Shown here one piece after another: positions 37,610 through 48,617 of a DNA stretch of 64,000 nucleotides. Each line of letters begins with the position of its first letter. Within the stretch, counting starts at the first letter, position 1. Source of the DNA: Chloroflexota bacterium. GTDB taxonomy: Bacteria; Chloroflexota; Limnocylindria; QHBO01. The notes beneath the pieces were generated by a model. It saw only the letters and a program-made list of their open reading frames with translations, was not told where the DNA came from and did not search any database. The translations under genes were made by a program, and so were the position numbers. The stretch is taken from NCBI GenBank assembly GCA_013816405.1, contig JACDEL010000002.1, positions 20,325 through 84,324 of the forward strand, given 5' to 3'.

Positions 37610-38139
37610 GGCTCTATCCCCAGCGCTGCAAGCTCCTCGGCGACCACGGCGGCGGTGAGCGGACCGACGTGGCGAGCAACCACGATCCCCTGCGAATTCA
37701 CGAAGAAGGTCTCCGGTGGACCGGTCACGCCGTAGTCGATCGAGACGCCGCCATCGGCGTTGAGGAGATTCGGCCAACTCACCTGTCCGTAGCGAGCCAG
37801 GAAGGCGCGGGCACCATCGGTGGTGTCATTGACCAACACCCCGACCATCTGCAGCTCCCCGACGTGGCGCGCGGCAAGATCCAGCAGGACCGGGTGCTCG
37901 TCCACGCACGAGGGAATGCAATAGCTGGCCCAGAAGTTGACGATCGCCGGCTTGCCGGCCAGCTCCGCTGACGAGAACTGGCCCCCTGCCAGGGTCGTCC
38001 CTGCAAAGGCGGGCATCGGCTTGCCGACCAGCGGAGACGGGATGAGCCGCGGGTCGTGCCCCAGCCCCGTGAACAGGAGCCAGCCGACCGGCACCACCAG
38101 CAGTGGCACGAGGAGCCAGCGAAGCCAGCGGGTTCGCAT
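37606..38139 (-). CDS. ccmG: CcmG/DsbE-like thiol-disulfide protein with CXXXC motif
   Basis: KPMPAFAGTTLAGGQFSSAELAGKPAIVNFWASYCIPSCVDEHPVLLDLAARH...DTTDGARAFLARYG. Confidence 0.85.
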   Translation of the reverse strand: MRTRWLRWLLVPLLVVPVGWLLFTGLGHDPRLIPSPLVGKPMPAFAGTTLAGGQFSSAELAGKPAIVNFWASYCIPSCVDEHPVLLDLAARHVGELQMVGVLVNDTTDGARAFLARYGQVSWPNLLNADGGVSIDYGVTGPPETFFVNSQGIVVARHVGPLTAAVVAEELAALGIEP

Positions 38140-38142
38140 CGG

Positions 38143-40118
<1,976 letters not shown>

Positions 40119-40122
<4 letters not shown>

Positions 40123-40580
40123 GAGCCGGGGTCGAAGGCCCGGGTCGGCAGCCCGCCCTGGGACGGGGCGACGTAGTTCTCGTCGTGCTTGACAATCACC
40201 TGGGATGCCTCGAAGACGCCATCGGCACCAAGCTCGCCCTCCACGACAGCCCCGATCCCCTCGCGGAACGATCGGGTCGGAGCGGTGGCCGCATGCACCG
40301 AGATCTCAGTGGTGCCATCGGTCAGGACGAAGGTCAGCTCAGGCGCCTCACCGGAGATGGTCCCGACCTTCACCAGGCCGCCGAGCCGCTCCGTCTTGCC
40401 CACCTCGGCCGGCCCGCGCGCCAGCAGCTCCGTCGGAGTCAGGTAGTAGACGAGCGCGTTGCCAACGCTGCTGAAGGCCAGGTAGGCGATCACGGCGACC
40501 ACGATGGCCACGCCAATCAGGAGGCCCCATCGACGGCCACGCGGCGGCAGGGGCGGCAGGACCGGCCTAGCCAGGGTCAT
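40119..40580 (-). CDS. ccmE: Cytochrome c maturation protein CcmE
   Basis: LVKVGTISGEAPELTFVLTDGTTEISVH...GAVVEGELGADGVFEASQVIVKHDENYVAP (heme-binding HDENY). Confidence 0.92.
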
Positions 40581-40714
40581 TCAGGAAGGTCGACGTTGTT
40601 GCGCCGCACTGTGTCGCGGGCGATGCGCAGCCGGCGCGCCAGAAGCGCGGCGTACAGGCCCATCCCGCCCAGGATCACTCCATAGGCAGCGAGCACGAAT
40701 CCGGCACTGGTCAT
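40577..40714 (-). CDS. ccmD: CcmD-like small membrane protein
   Basis: 46 aa: MTSAGFVLAAYGVILGGMGLYAALLARRLRIARDTVRRNNVDLPE between ccmE and ccmC. Confidence 0.72.
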   Translation of the reverse strand: MTSAGFVLAAYGVILGGMGLYAALLARRLRIARDTVRRNNVDLPE

Positions 40715-41448
40715 CTCGCCGGCTCCTCGGCGGCTGCGGCGCCGGGGAGCGCCAGGCGGGCAGTCTGGACAAGGCCGCGGCGGGCATCCTCTTCCAGCTG
40801 CCATTCGAGGCGCGCCAGCTGGTAGCGCCGGATGAGGAGATAGGCCCAGACCAGCGTGAACGCGGCGAGCATGGCCAGCAGCGCCAGCACGAACTGGAGC
40901 GGGGCGCTGGGATTGAGGATCTTCGACGGGTCGCCGATGGTCGGCCCCTGGTGCAGGCCGCGCCACCACAGGACGCTGAAGTGCACGATCGGGATGTCGA
41001 CCGCCGCAATGAGCCCCACCACCGCGGCGCGCGCTGCACGGCGAGCGGGGTCATCGGTCAGCCGGCGCAGGAGGAGGTAGCCGATGTACAGCGCCAGCAA
41101 CAGCGCGGTCGTGGTCAGGCGCGGATCCTCCCACTGCCAATAGACGCCCCACACTGGCCGGCCCCACATCATCCCGCCCCAGATGGCGAAGGCGGTGAAC
41201 ATAACCCCGACTTCGGCACCGGCCAGCGCCAGCGCGTCGAGGCGGAGGTCGCGCCGGATGAGGTAGCCAAGCCCGGCCAGCGCGGTCACGCCGAACGAGG
41301 CATAGGCAATCCAGGCCGATGCAACATGCACATACATGATTCGCTGGGCGTCGCCCTGATTGAGGTCGGCGGGCACGACGAACAGCCCGTTGACCGCTGC
41401 CCCGATGACAGCCGCCAGCGCCACGAACCCCAGGATGCGGGTCTTCAT
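40711..41448 (-). CDS. ccmC: Heme exporter CcmC
   Basis: RIMYVHVASAWIAYASFGVTAL, WGRPVWGVYWQWEDPRLTTTALLLALYIGYLLLR, VVGLIAAVDIPIVHFSVLWWRGLHQGPTI. Confidence 0.92.
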   Translation of the reverse strand: MKTRILGFVALAAVIGAAVNGLFVVPADLNQGDAQRIMYVHVASAWIAYASFGVTALAGLGYLIRRDLRLDALALAGAEVGVMFTAFAIWGGMMWGRPVWGVYWQWEDPRLTTTALLLALYIGYLLLRRLTDDPARRAARAAVVGLIAAVDIPIVHFSVLWWRGLHQGPTIGDPSKILNPSAPLQFVLALLAMLAAFTLVWAYLLIRRYQLARLEWQLEEDARRGLVQTARLALPGAAAAEEPAR

Positions 41449-42137
41449 CAGTCCTCCAGCAGGAAGCCGTACGTGCCGGCCCCGACCACCAGCATGATGA
41501 CGTCGAACGCGACGAGCAGCTGGAGCCACGATCCCAGCTCCCCGAGCGGATCGCCGCTTAACGACGCGGCCGTAGCCTTCACGGCGGCAAGGAGGAGCGG
41601 CGCGACGACCGGCAGCATCAGGAGCGGCAGCATCACCTCGCGCGCGCGCATCCGCACCGTCAGTCCCGCGTACGCCGTGCCGATCGCCGCGAAGCCGATG
41701 GCGCCCAGCGCGACCGCAATGAGAAGCGGCAGCCAGGCTGTCCCGATCGGGATCGCATACAGGATCGCGACGATCGGCAGCAGGAGGCCCCCGAGTACTA
41801 GCATCACAGCCGCCCCGGCCAGGGCCTTGCCGGCGTAGATCGCGCGACGGTCGACGGGGTAAAGGGCGAGCTGCTCGAACGCCCCGTCATCGGCCTCGAG
41901 CTGGTGCAGGCGCGCCATGGTGAGCAGACCGCCGAAGACGATCGCCAGCCAGAGGAGGCCGGGCGCCGCTTCGGCGAGGCGCCGTGAATCAGGGCCGAGC
42001 GCGAAGCCGAAGAGGAGGAGCACCAATGCGGCGAAGAAGAGGGTCGAGCCTGCGGCCTGCCTGCCGCGCAGCTCGGAAATGGCGTCCTTGCGGGCAATCG
42101 CCATCGCCACCGCCAGGCCCTGCCGCAGGCCGTTCAT
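41448..42137 (-). CDS. ccmB: Heme exporter CcmB
   Basis: AIARKDAISELRGRQAAGSTLFFAALVLLLFGFALGPD, EADDGAFEQLALYPVDRRAIYAGKAL, MLPLLMLPVVAPLLLAAVKAT. Confidence 0.9.
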   Translation of the reverse strand: MNGLRQGLAVAMAIARKDAISELRGRQAAGSTLFFAALVLLLFGFALGPDSRRLAEAAPGLLWLAIVFGGLLTMARLHQLEADDGAFEQLALYPVDRRAIYAGKALAGAAVMLVLGGLLLPIVAILYAIPIGTAWLPLLIAVALGAIGFAAIGTAYAGLTVRMRAREVMLPLLMLPVVAPLLLAAVKATAASLSGDPLGELGSWLQLLVAFDVIMLVVGAGTYGFLLED

Positions 42138-42913
42138 CGGTCCATCCTGGCGACGGCCACGCGTGGTCGCTGCCTGGCGCCGACCGGCCCCGCGCTGGCT
42201 CCAGCACCGCTCACCTCCGCCAGCAGCCCGCCCTCCAGTCGGACCGTGGCGTCAGCCATGCTGGACACGCGTTCAGCCTGGTGCGAGGCGACCATGACGG
42301 TCACCCCCGCCTCCTTCCAGAGGCCGATGAGCCGATCCACGAGGGCCATCCCATCCCCGTCGAGGGCGGCGTGCGGCTCGTCGAGGAGGAGCAGCGACGG
42401 GCGCGCCACGAGGACGCGGGCCAGCGCGAGGCGCTTGCGCATCCCGGCCGAGAAGGTGCACACGCGTTGACCTGCATGGCCATCCAGCCCGACCGTTGCC
42501 AGGGCTTCGCGAGACACCTCGCCGCCTTCCCGCTCGCCCCAGCCGAACATGGTGGCCGCGAAGCGGAGGTTCTCCTCTGCGGTCAGGTCGTCGTAGTGCG
42601 CGGTGGCGTGCGATAGATAGACGGCACGTCCACGCACAAGCTCCGGCTCGCGGAGGGCATCGATGCCGTCGATTGCGAGGGTGCCGTACGACGGGCGGAT
42701 GGCCGTGGCGAGGATCCGGAGCAGGGTCGTCTTGCCCGCCCCATTCGGTCCCAGGAGCGCGACGGTTCGACCGATCTCGACCGTCAACGAAACCCCGGCG
42801 AGCGCGGCGCTGCGACCAAAGAGGCGCGCCAGCTCGACGGTGGCAACCGCCGGAGGGATGGTCCCGAGCGTCCCGGCGAGCCGGGGCGCGACGTAGATGG
42901 TGGTCTGCGGCAT
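42134..42913 (-). CDS. ccmA: Heme ABC exporter ATP-binding protein CcmA
   Basis: VALLGPNGAGKTTLLRILATAIRPSYG, FSAGMRKRLALARVLVARPSLLLLDEPHAALDGDGM. Confidence 0.9.
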   Translation of the reverse strand: MPQTTIYVAPRLAGTLGTIPPAVATVELARLFGRSAALAGVSLTVEIGRTVALLGPNGAGKTTLLRILATAIRPSYGTLAIDGIDALREPELVRGRAVYLSHATAHYDDLTAEENLRFAATMFGWGEREGGEVSREALATVGLDGHAGQRVCTFSAGMRKRLALARVLVARPSLLLLDEPHAALDGDGMALVDRLIGLWKEAGVTVMVASHQAERVSSMADATVRLEGGLLAEVSGAGASAGPVGARQRPRVAVARMDR

Positions 42914-43011
42914 GCTCGACGGCGGGGGCGGATGATGGATGGAGGCTGAGTGTGCGGCCCGGGATAATGGGCGTCAACTCGGGCGACCCCGAAAATGGGC
43001 GATCATGAGGG

Positions 43012-43893
43012 ATGCTTCGCGAGCCGGACCTCGGAACAATCCTCTCGTCCTGGTCCGCCGACCCGATGCCGTGGATCGGGATCATCTTGGCGACGGCTCT
43101 TTACCTGGCCGCGGTGCGGATCGTCGATCGAGCTCACCCGGCGACCCGGGTGCCGAGATGGCGCATCGGCGCATGGCTGGCGGGCGTGGCCACGATCGCG
43201 CTTGCCCTGGTCTCGGCGGTCGACATCTATGCCGAAAGCCTCTTCGCGGTGCACATGTTCCAGCACCTCCTGCTGGCAATGGTTGCCCCTCCGCTCCTGG
43301 CGCTCGGTGCGCCGATGACGCTCGCCCTGCGGGCCGCGAGCGCCAACCTCCGCCGCTCAATTCTTGTCCCCATCCTCCACTCCGGGCCAGTGCGGGCGAT
43401 CTCGTTGCCCCCGGTCGGCTGGACCGTGTTCGCCGTCGTCATGTGGCTCACCCATTTCAGCCCGCTCTTCAATGCCGCCCTCGAGAACGAAGCGCTACAT
43501 TCGGCCGAGCACCTGCTCTACCTGGTGGCGGGCGTGCTCTTCTGGTGGCCGGTGATCGGGGCCGACCCGATGCGATGGCGACTGAGCCCAATCGGGCGGA
43601 TGGTCTACCTTGTCGCGCAGATGCCGATCAACACCGCGGTGGGGCTCGCGATCTACTTCGCGCCGGCCATCCTGTACCCTCATTACGCGTCCCTCGGCAG
43701 GACCTGGGGACCCGATCCGCTCACCGACCAGCAGCTCGCCGGCATCGTCATGTGGGGAATCGGGGACGTGATCCTGCTGGGCGCGCTGGTTCTCGCCATC
43801 GAAGCCTGGCTGAGGGCCGATGAGAAGCGCAGTCGCAGGACCCGGGAGCGAGCCGTCCAAGATGTGGAGCGAGCGTCAGTTGAAGGCAGCTAG
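43012..43893 (+). CDS. Cytochrome c oxidase assembly factor CtaG-like (caa3_CtaG)
   Basis: ESLFAVHMFQHLLLAMVAPPLLALGAPMTLALRA...MWLTHFSPLFNAALENEALHSAEHLLYLVAGVLFWWPVIGADP. Confidence 0.88.
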   Translation: MLREPDLGTILSSWSADPMPWIGIILATALYLAAVRIVDRAHPATRVPRWRIGAWLAGVATIALALVSAVDIYAESLFAVHMFQHLLLAMVAPPLLALGAPMTLALRAASANLRRSILVPILHSGPVRAISLPPVGWTVFAVVMWLTHFSPLFNAALENEALHSAEHLLYLVAGVLFWWPVIGADPMRWRLSPIGRMVYLVAQMPINTAVGLAIYFAPAILYPHYASLGRTWGPDPLTDQQLAGIVMWGIGDVILLGALVLAIEAWLRADEKRSRRTRERAVQDVERASVEGS

Positions 43894-44833
43894 CCGTCGT
43901 GGCTGGGCATGCGTCGCCGCCATCGGTCTCCTCCTGGTCGCCTGTTCGGGTCCGGCTGCCAGCGTCGCGCCTTCGGACGCTGGGCAATACCCGGGTTGGC
44001 CGGGAAGCGGCACCGTGGTCGCCAACGGCGACTTCATTCCGGTCATCGTCTCGGCCGAGGTCGGCACCGGCCACAGCCGCCTGATGATCACGCTGCAGGA
44101 CGATGCCGGCCGTTCGCTCGCTGCTCCGGCAGTCACGGTTCAGGAGCGATTCTTCGACCTTGCCGCCAGCACCGACACGCCGGTCAGCCAGGTCGACGGC
44201 ACCTTCCGCTGGCTCATTCCGGACACAAAGGCGATCTACACCTCCTCCGCCGATTTCGCCCGTGCCGGCGAGTGGGGAATCGAGGTCATCGGCCAGGAGG
44301 CAGGCAAGCCGGATCGAACGGCTCGCGCGACCTTCTCAGTGCGCGAGAAGACGGATACGCCGGCGATCGGTGCGGACGCGCCCCCTTCCGACACGCTGAC
44401 CGCGACCGATCCGACGGCAATTGCAGCGATCTCGACCGACACGGCACCTGATCCCGCCTTCTACGGCCTCTCGGTCAAGGGCGCCATCGCGACCGACAAG
44501 CCATTCGTGCTCGTCTTCGCCACGCCGCTCTTCTGTACCAGCGGAACGTGCGGCCCGGCGCTCGACCTCGTCAAGCAGGTTGCGCCGGACTACGCCGGCC
44601 GGGTGACCTTTATCCACGTCGAGCCTTACCTGCTCCAGGTGATCGATGGGCGAACCCAGCCGAAGCTCGACGCACTCGGCCATCCGCAACCGGTCAGGGC
44701 CGCCGTGGAGTGGGGCCTTCCGACCGAGCCGTACGTATTCGTGGTGGACGCGCAGGGCAAGGTCGCCGCCAAGTTCGAGGGGATGGCCTACCCCGATGAG
44801 CTGACAGCCGCCCTGGACGCCGCCCTCCCCTGA
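43862..44833 (+). CDS. Secreted/lipoprotein-like protein with thioredoxin-fold C-terminal domain
   Basis: LLLVACSGPAAS lipobox-like; KPFVLVFATPLFCTSGTCGPALDLVKQVAPDYAGRVTFIHVEPYL...EPYVFVVDAQGKVAAKFEGMA. Confidence 0.7.
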   Translation: MWSERQLKAASRRGWACVAAIGLLLVACSGPAASVAPSDAGQYPGWPGSGTVVANGDFIPVIVSAEVGTGHSRLMITLQDDAGRSLAAPAVTVQERFFDLAASTDTPVSQVDGTFRWLIPDTKAIYTSSADFARAGEWGIEVIGQEAGKPDRTARATFSVREKTDTPAIGADAPPSDTLTATDPTAIAAISTDTAPDPAFYGLSVKGAIATDKPFVLVFATPLFCTSGTCGPALDLVKQVAPDYAGRVTFIHVEPYLLQVIDGRTQPKLDALGHPQPVRAAVEWGLPTEPYVFVVDAQGKVAAKFEGMAYPDELTAALDAALP

Positions 44834-44843
44834 GTCGGGCCGG

Positions 44844-45461
44844 CTACAGCACGTACAGCGTCGAGAAGAGGATCACCCACACCACGTCGACGAAGTGCCA
44901 GTAATAGCTGGCCGCCTCGACCGCCGTGTGGTGCTCAGCCGAGATGAGCCCGTGGCGTGCCCGCGTGGCGACGATCGCGATGAAGCCCAGGCCGGCCAGG
45001 ACATGGGCGCCATGGAAACCGGTCAGCGTGTAGAAGGTAGACCCGAACACCCCTGCATCCAGCCCGAAGCCGTTGGTCGCGAACTCGTAGCCCTGGACCA
45101 GGATGAAGATGCTGCCCAGCAGGAGTGTCACGCGCAGCGCCCGGCGCATGGTCGCCACCTCGCCGCGCCCGATCGCGCGGACGGCCCACTGCATTGTTAC
45201 GCTGCTGGACACGAGCAGGAGCGTGTTCAGCCCCGGCAGGAGCAGCTCCGGCCGCTCGTGGCCCTCCGGCGGCCACCCGCCACTCTCCGAGCGGATCACG
45301 AAGTAGGCCGCGAACAGGGCGCCGAAGAGCATCACCTCCGACAGGATCCCGAGCTTGACGCCGAGCAGCATGTTGCTGCGGCTGGCGGCGGGGTCCTCCT
45401 CGCCGAAGCCCATGTGGTCGTCATGCGCGCCCCCAGGAGCCGATCCCGCGTGAACGCTCAT
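44844..45461 (-). CDS. Cytochrome c oxidase subunit III
   Basis: KLGILSEVMLFGALFAAYFVIR, LRVTLLLGSIFILVQGYEF, FYTLTGFHGAHVLAGLGFI, ASYYWHFVDVVWVILFSTLYVL. Confidence 0.94.
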   Translation of the reverse strand: MSVHAGSAPGGAHDDHMGFGEEDPAASRSNMLLGVKLGILSEVMLFGALFAAYFVIRSESGGWPPEGHERPELLLPGLNTLLLVSSSVTMQWAVRAIGRGEVATMRRALRVTLLLGSIFILVQGYEFATNGFGLDAGVFGSTFYTLTGFHGAHVLAGLGFIAIVATRARHGLISAEHHTAVEAASYYWHFVDVVWVILFSTLYVL

Positions 45462-47290
45462 TGGGCGGCTCGCCCTTCCGCCGGGACGCCGACACCACCG
45501 CCGTATTCGTAGGGTCCGGCGCTGACCATCGGGATGTGGTCGAAGTTCTGGATTGGCGGCGGGGACGAGATCTGCCATTCCAGCGTGTGTGCGCGCCATG
45601 GGTTCGGGGCCGCCCTGGGGCCCCGGCGCCACGACCAGACCATGTTGAAGACGAACACCGCCACCGACAGGAAGATGTTGAAGGCGGCGAAGCTGATCCA
45701 CAGGTTCAGGCCACCGAACTGGGAGGGATAGTCGGCGACGCGGCGGCGCATCCCCTCGATCCCCAACCAGAACATCGGCAGGAAGGTGGCGTTGAAGGCC
45801 AGGGTGAACCACCAGAAGTGGAGCTTGCCGAGCCGCTCCGAATACATCCGGCCGGTGATCTTGGGGTACCAGTAGTAGGTGCCCGCAAAGAGCCCGAAGA
45901 TGGTGCCGCCCACGATCGTGTAGTGGAAGTGGGCGACCACGAAATACGTGTCCGAGAGAGTGATGTCGGTCGGCACATCGGCCAGGTAGACGCCGGTGAT
46001 GCCACCGATCAGGAACGCCCAGATGAAGCCGAAGACCCACAGCATCGGCGTCTTGAAGTGGAGCTTGCCCATCCAGATCGTGCCGAGCGCCGACAGGAAC
46101 ACGATCCCGGTCGGGACCGAGATCAGCTCGGTCGTGAGCATGATCGGGATGTGGAAGAACTCGGCCATGCCGCTCACGAACATGTGGTGGGCCCAGACCA
46201 TGAAGGACAGGACGCCGATGGAGATGAACGACAGGACCGCCAGCGGATAGGCGAAGAGCGGCTTGCGCGCGAAGACCGGCACCACCTCCAGGATCGCTCC
46301 CAGACCGGGCAATCCCATGATGTAGACGGCGGGATGTGAGTAGAACCAGAAGAGGTGCTCGAACAGGATCACGTCGCCGCCGCGGCTGGGTCGGAAGAAC
46401 GAGGTGCCAAGGACCCGGTCGAAGAGGAGCATGGTGAAGGCCGCGGCCACGACCGAGGTGGCGATCAGGGCGAGGGTGGCGGTCACGGTCAGGGCCCAGA
46501 CGAAGATCGGCATCCGCATCAATGACATACCTGGAGCACGCATGCGGAACACGGTCACCAGGAAGTTGATGGCGCTGATGATCGAGCTGATACCGACGGT
46601 GACGAACGCCATCAGGTAGGCCTGCTGGCCCAGGTTTGCCTGCTGGCTGAGCGGCGGATAGGCGGTCCAGCCGCTGTCGAAGCCACCGAGCAGCGGATTG
46701 ATCGCGACCAGCAGGATGGGCAGCGGCAGGAGCCAGTACGAGAGGGCGTTGGTCTTGGGGAACGCCATGTCGCGCGCCCCGATCATGATCGGGACCAGGT
46801 AGTTGCCCAGGCCGCCGATGATCGAGATCAGGGCGACGGTGATCATCATCGCCCCGTGCGTGCTCATGACCGTGTTGTAGGCCTCCTTGCCGAGCACGAG
46901 GCCGGGCTGCGCCAGCTCGAAGCGCATGAGCATCGCGAACGAGCCCGCGATCAGGAACAGGAGGAAGGCGGTGACGAGGTACTGGACGCCGATGACCTTG
47001 TGATCGGTGGTGAAGCGGAAGTAGCGACGCCAATCACCCGCCGTTCCATGAGCGGCGTGCTCCTCGGCGGGATCCACCTGGCGCCCCGCCGCCCAGGTCA
47101 CCCAGAATCGGAAGGCGCCGATGCCGAACAGGAAGCCGATCACGGCCAGCAGGTAGGCGAGGCCAAGGACCTGGCCGTCATCAATGATCAGACCTGCGCC
47201 GCGAGCGAGCGTCAGTGACCCAACCCCCACGGCAATGCCAGTGGCGGCGCCCAGCACGGCCCTCAGCATCCCGGGCCTCAGGATCCTCAT
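45458..47290 (-). CDS. Cytochrome c oxidase subunit I (A2-type heme-copper oxidase)
   Basis: LFWFYSHPAVYIMGLPGLGAILEVVPVF, MVWAHHMFVSGM, DTYFVVAHFHYTIVGGTIFGLFAGTYYWYPKITGRMYSERLGKLHFW. Confidence 0.95.
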   Translation of the reverse strand: MRILRPGMLRAVLGAATGIAVGVGSLTLARGAGLIIDDGQVLGLAYLLAVIGFLFGIGAFRFWVTWAAGRQVDPAEEHAAHGTAGDWRRYFRFTTDHKVIGVQYLVTAFLLFLIAGSFAMLMRFELAQPGLVLGKEAYNTVMSTHGAMMITVALISIIGGLGNYLVPIMIGARDMAFPKTNALSYWLLPLPILLVAINPLLGGFDSGWTAYPPLSQQANLGQQAYLMAFVTVGISSIISAINFLVTVFRMRAPGMSLMRMPIFVWALTVTATLALIATSVVAAAFTMLLFDRVLGTSFFRPSRGGDVILFEHLFWFYSHPAVYIMGLPGLGAILEVVPVFARKPLFAYPLAVLSFISIGVLSFMVWAHHMFVSGMAEFFHIPIMLTTELISVPTGIVFLSALGTIWMGKLHFKTPMLWVFGFIWAFLIGGITGVYLADVPTDITLSDTYFVVAHFHYTIVGGTIFGLFAGTYYWYPKITGRMYSERLGKLHFWWFTLAFNATFLPMFWLGIEGMRRRVADYPSQFGGLNLWISFAAFNIFLSVAVFVFNMVWSWRRGPRAAPNPWRAHTLEWQISSPPPIQNFDHIPMVSAGPYEYGGGVGVPAEGRAAQ

Positions 47291-48024
47291 GGGGGGGACC
47301 CGCTCGGCTGCGGCGACGGCTTCGGTTGCTGGCTCAGCCAGGATTCGAGAGCCGCGCGGCCACTCACCACGACGGTGAGATGCATGTCGGTATGGCCGAA
47401 GCCGCACAGCTCCGCACAGAGACCGGGATAGGTGCCCTCCACCGTCGCGGTCAGGTAGATCTGGGTCGGCCGCCCCGGGACCGCGTCCTGCTTTACGCCA
47501 AATGCGGGCACCCAAAATGAGTGGATCACGTCGTCGGAGTTGATGACGAGGTGGACGCGCTCGCCGAGCGGGATGTGGAGCTCCTTCGAGACGACGCCGG
47601 CGTCGGGGTACTCGAAGTGCCAGGCCCACTGCTCCGAACGCACCTGGACCTCGAAGTCCGAGCTCTGGGCCCCGCGGATGTCGATCAGCCCCACCGCGCC
47701 GTAGCCGAACAGGCCGATCACCAGCGCGAAGCTGACGCCGAGCCAGATCGACTGGAAGCCGCGACTGCCATGGACCGGCGGCCCATCGGTCTCATCGCCA
47801 TTCGCCCGAAAGCGCAGGGCCGAATAGGCAAGCCCTACCACCACAAACATGAGAACCGGGACCGACACGATGGTCAGCAGCACGAAGGCTGAGTTTTCGA
47901 TCACCGCCTCTCGGGAGGCGATGACGGGGATGATCTGGATGCCCGCGACCAGGACGATTCCCACGATGGAGAGAACCGCCCAGGCCGCGGCCGCGATCCA
48001 GAGGTGGCGCCGAGGACTGGTCAC
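47287..48024 (-). CDS. Cytochrome c oxidase subunit II (CuA)
   Basis: EQWAWHFEYPDAGVVSKELHIPLGERVHLVINSDDVIHSFWVPAFGVKQDAVPGRP...YPGLCAELCGFGHTDMHLTVVV. Confidence 0.94.
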   Translation of the reverse strand: MTSPRRHLWIAAAAWAVLSIVGIVLVAGIQIIPVIASREAVIENSAFVLLTIVSVPVLMFVVVGLAYSALRFRANGDETDGPPVHGSRGFQSIWLGVSFALVIGLFGYGAVGLIDIRGAQSSDFEVQVRSEQWAWHFEYPDAGVVSKELHIPLGERVHLVINSDDVIHSFWVPAFGVKQDAVPGRPTQIYLTATVEGTYPGLCAELCGFGHTDMHLTVVVSGRAALESWLSQQPKPSPQPSGSPP

Positions 48025-48039
48025 GCTGGACGAGGCAGA

Positions 48040-48477
48040 TCAGGTGACCGTGAAGTCGATGTGCATCCCCTTCTGGTAATGCACGAGGTCCTCGACGTGC
48101 AGGTTGCAGAAGATGACGTAGTGCCCGGGCTGGAGCGTCAGCGTCAGGGAGCGGTCACTGCTGCCGGACTTGATCTCGGCAACCTCGCTCGGGTCGCCGA
48201 CCTCTGACAGTTCGGGCGAGTCTTCGACCACGGTGCCGTCAGCGTTGGTCGGGAGCGCGTCCGCCTTTTTGTCCGTCTTGCGGACGACGAACTCATGCTC
48301 CTTGTCGCCGTCGTTCTTGATGTTGAAGGTGAGCGAGCCGGCCTTGAGATTGGCCGAGCTCAGGGTGATCTGCCACTCCTTAACGGTCGCCGAGACGGGA
48401 CCGGCGGACGGCCCCGAACTCGTGCACGAGACAAGCAGACCGCCGATCGCGATCAGCGCCAATACTCTTCGCGCCAT
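48040..48477 (-). CDS. Cupredoxin-like lipoprotein
   Basis: LIAIGGLLVSCTSSGPS lipobox; LTLTLQPGHYVIFCNLHVEDLVHYQKGMHIDFTV. Confidence 0.8.
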   Translation of the reverse strand: MARRVLALIAIGGLLVSCTSSGPSAGPVSATVKEWQITLSSANLKAGSLTFNIKNDGDKEHEFVVRKTDKKADALPTNADGTVVEDSPELSEVGDPSEVAEIKSGSSDRSLTLTLQPGHYVIFCNLHVEDLVHYQKGMHIDFTVT

Positions 48478-48617
48478 TTCCGTATCTCTCCTCCTCGCCG
48501 CTTGACGTGGCGCATGGCATGACCATGAGACGCCGCCAGGTGCCGCGTTGAGGCCTAGCATCGGGGGCCATTGCGTCCGCTCATATACTCGCAACGAGCC
48601 ATTCTGGAGAACCGCAT

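Noticed and set aside
44844-47033. 729-aa ORF spanning CoxIII and part of CoxI
   Set aside because: The N-terminal part is an out-of-frame read of CoxI; only the C-terminal CoxIII section is real (start 45461).
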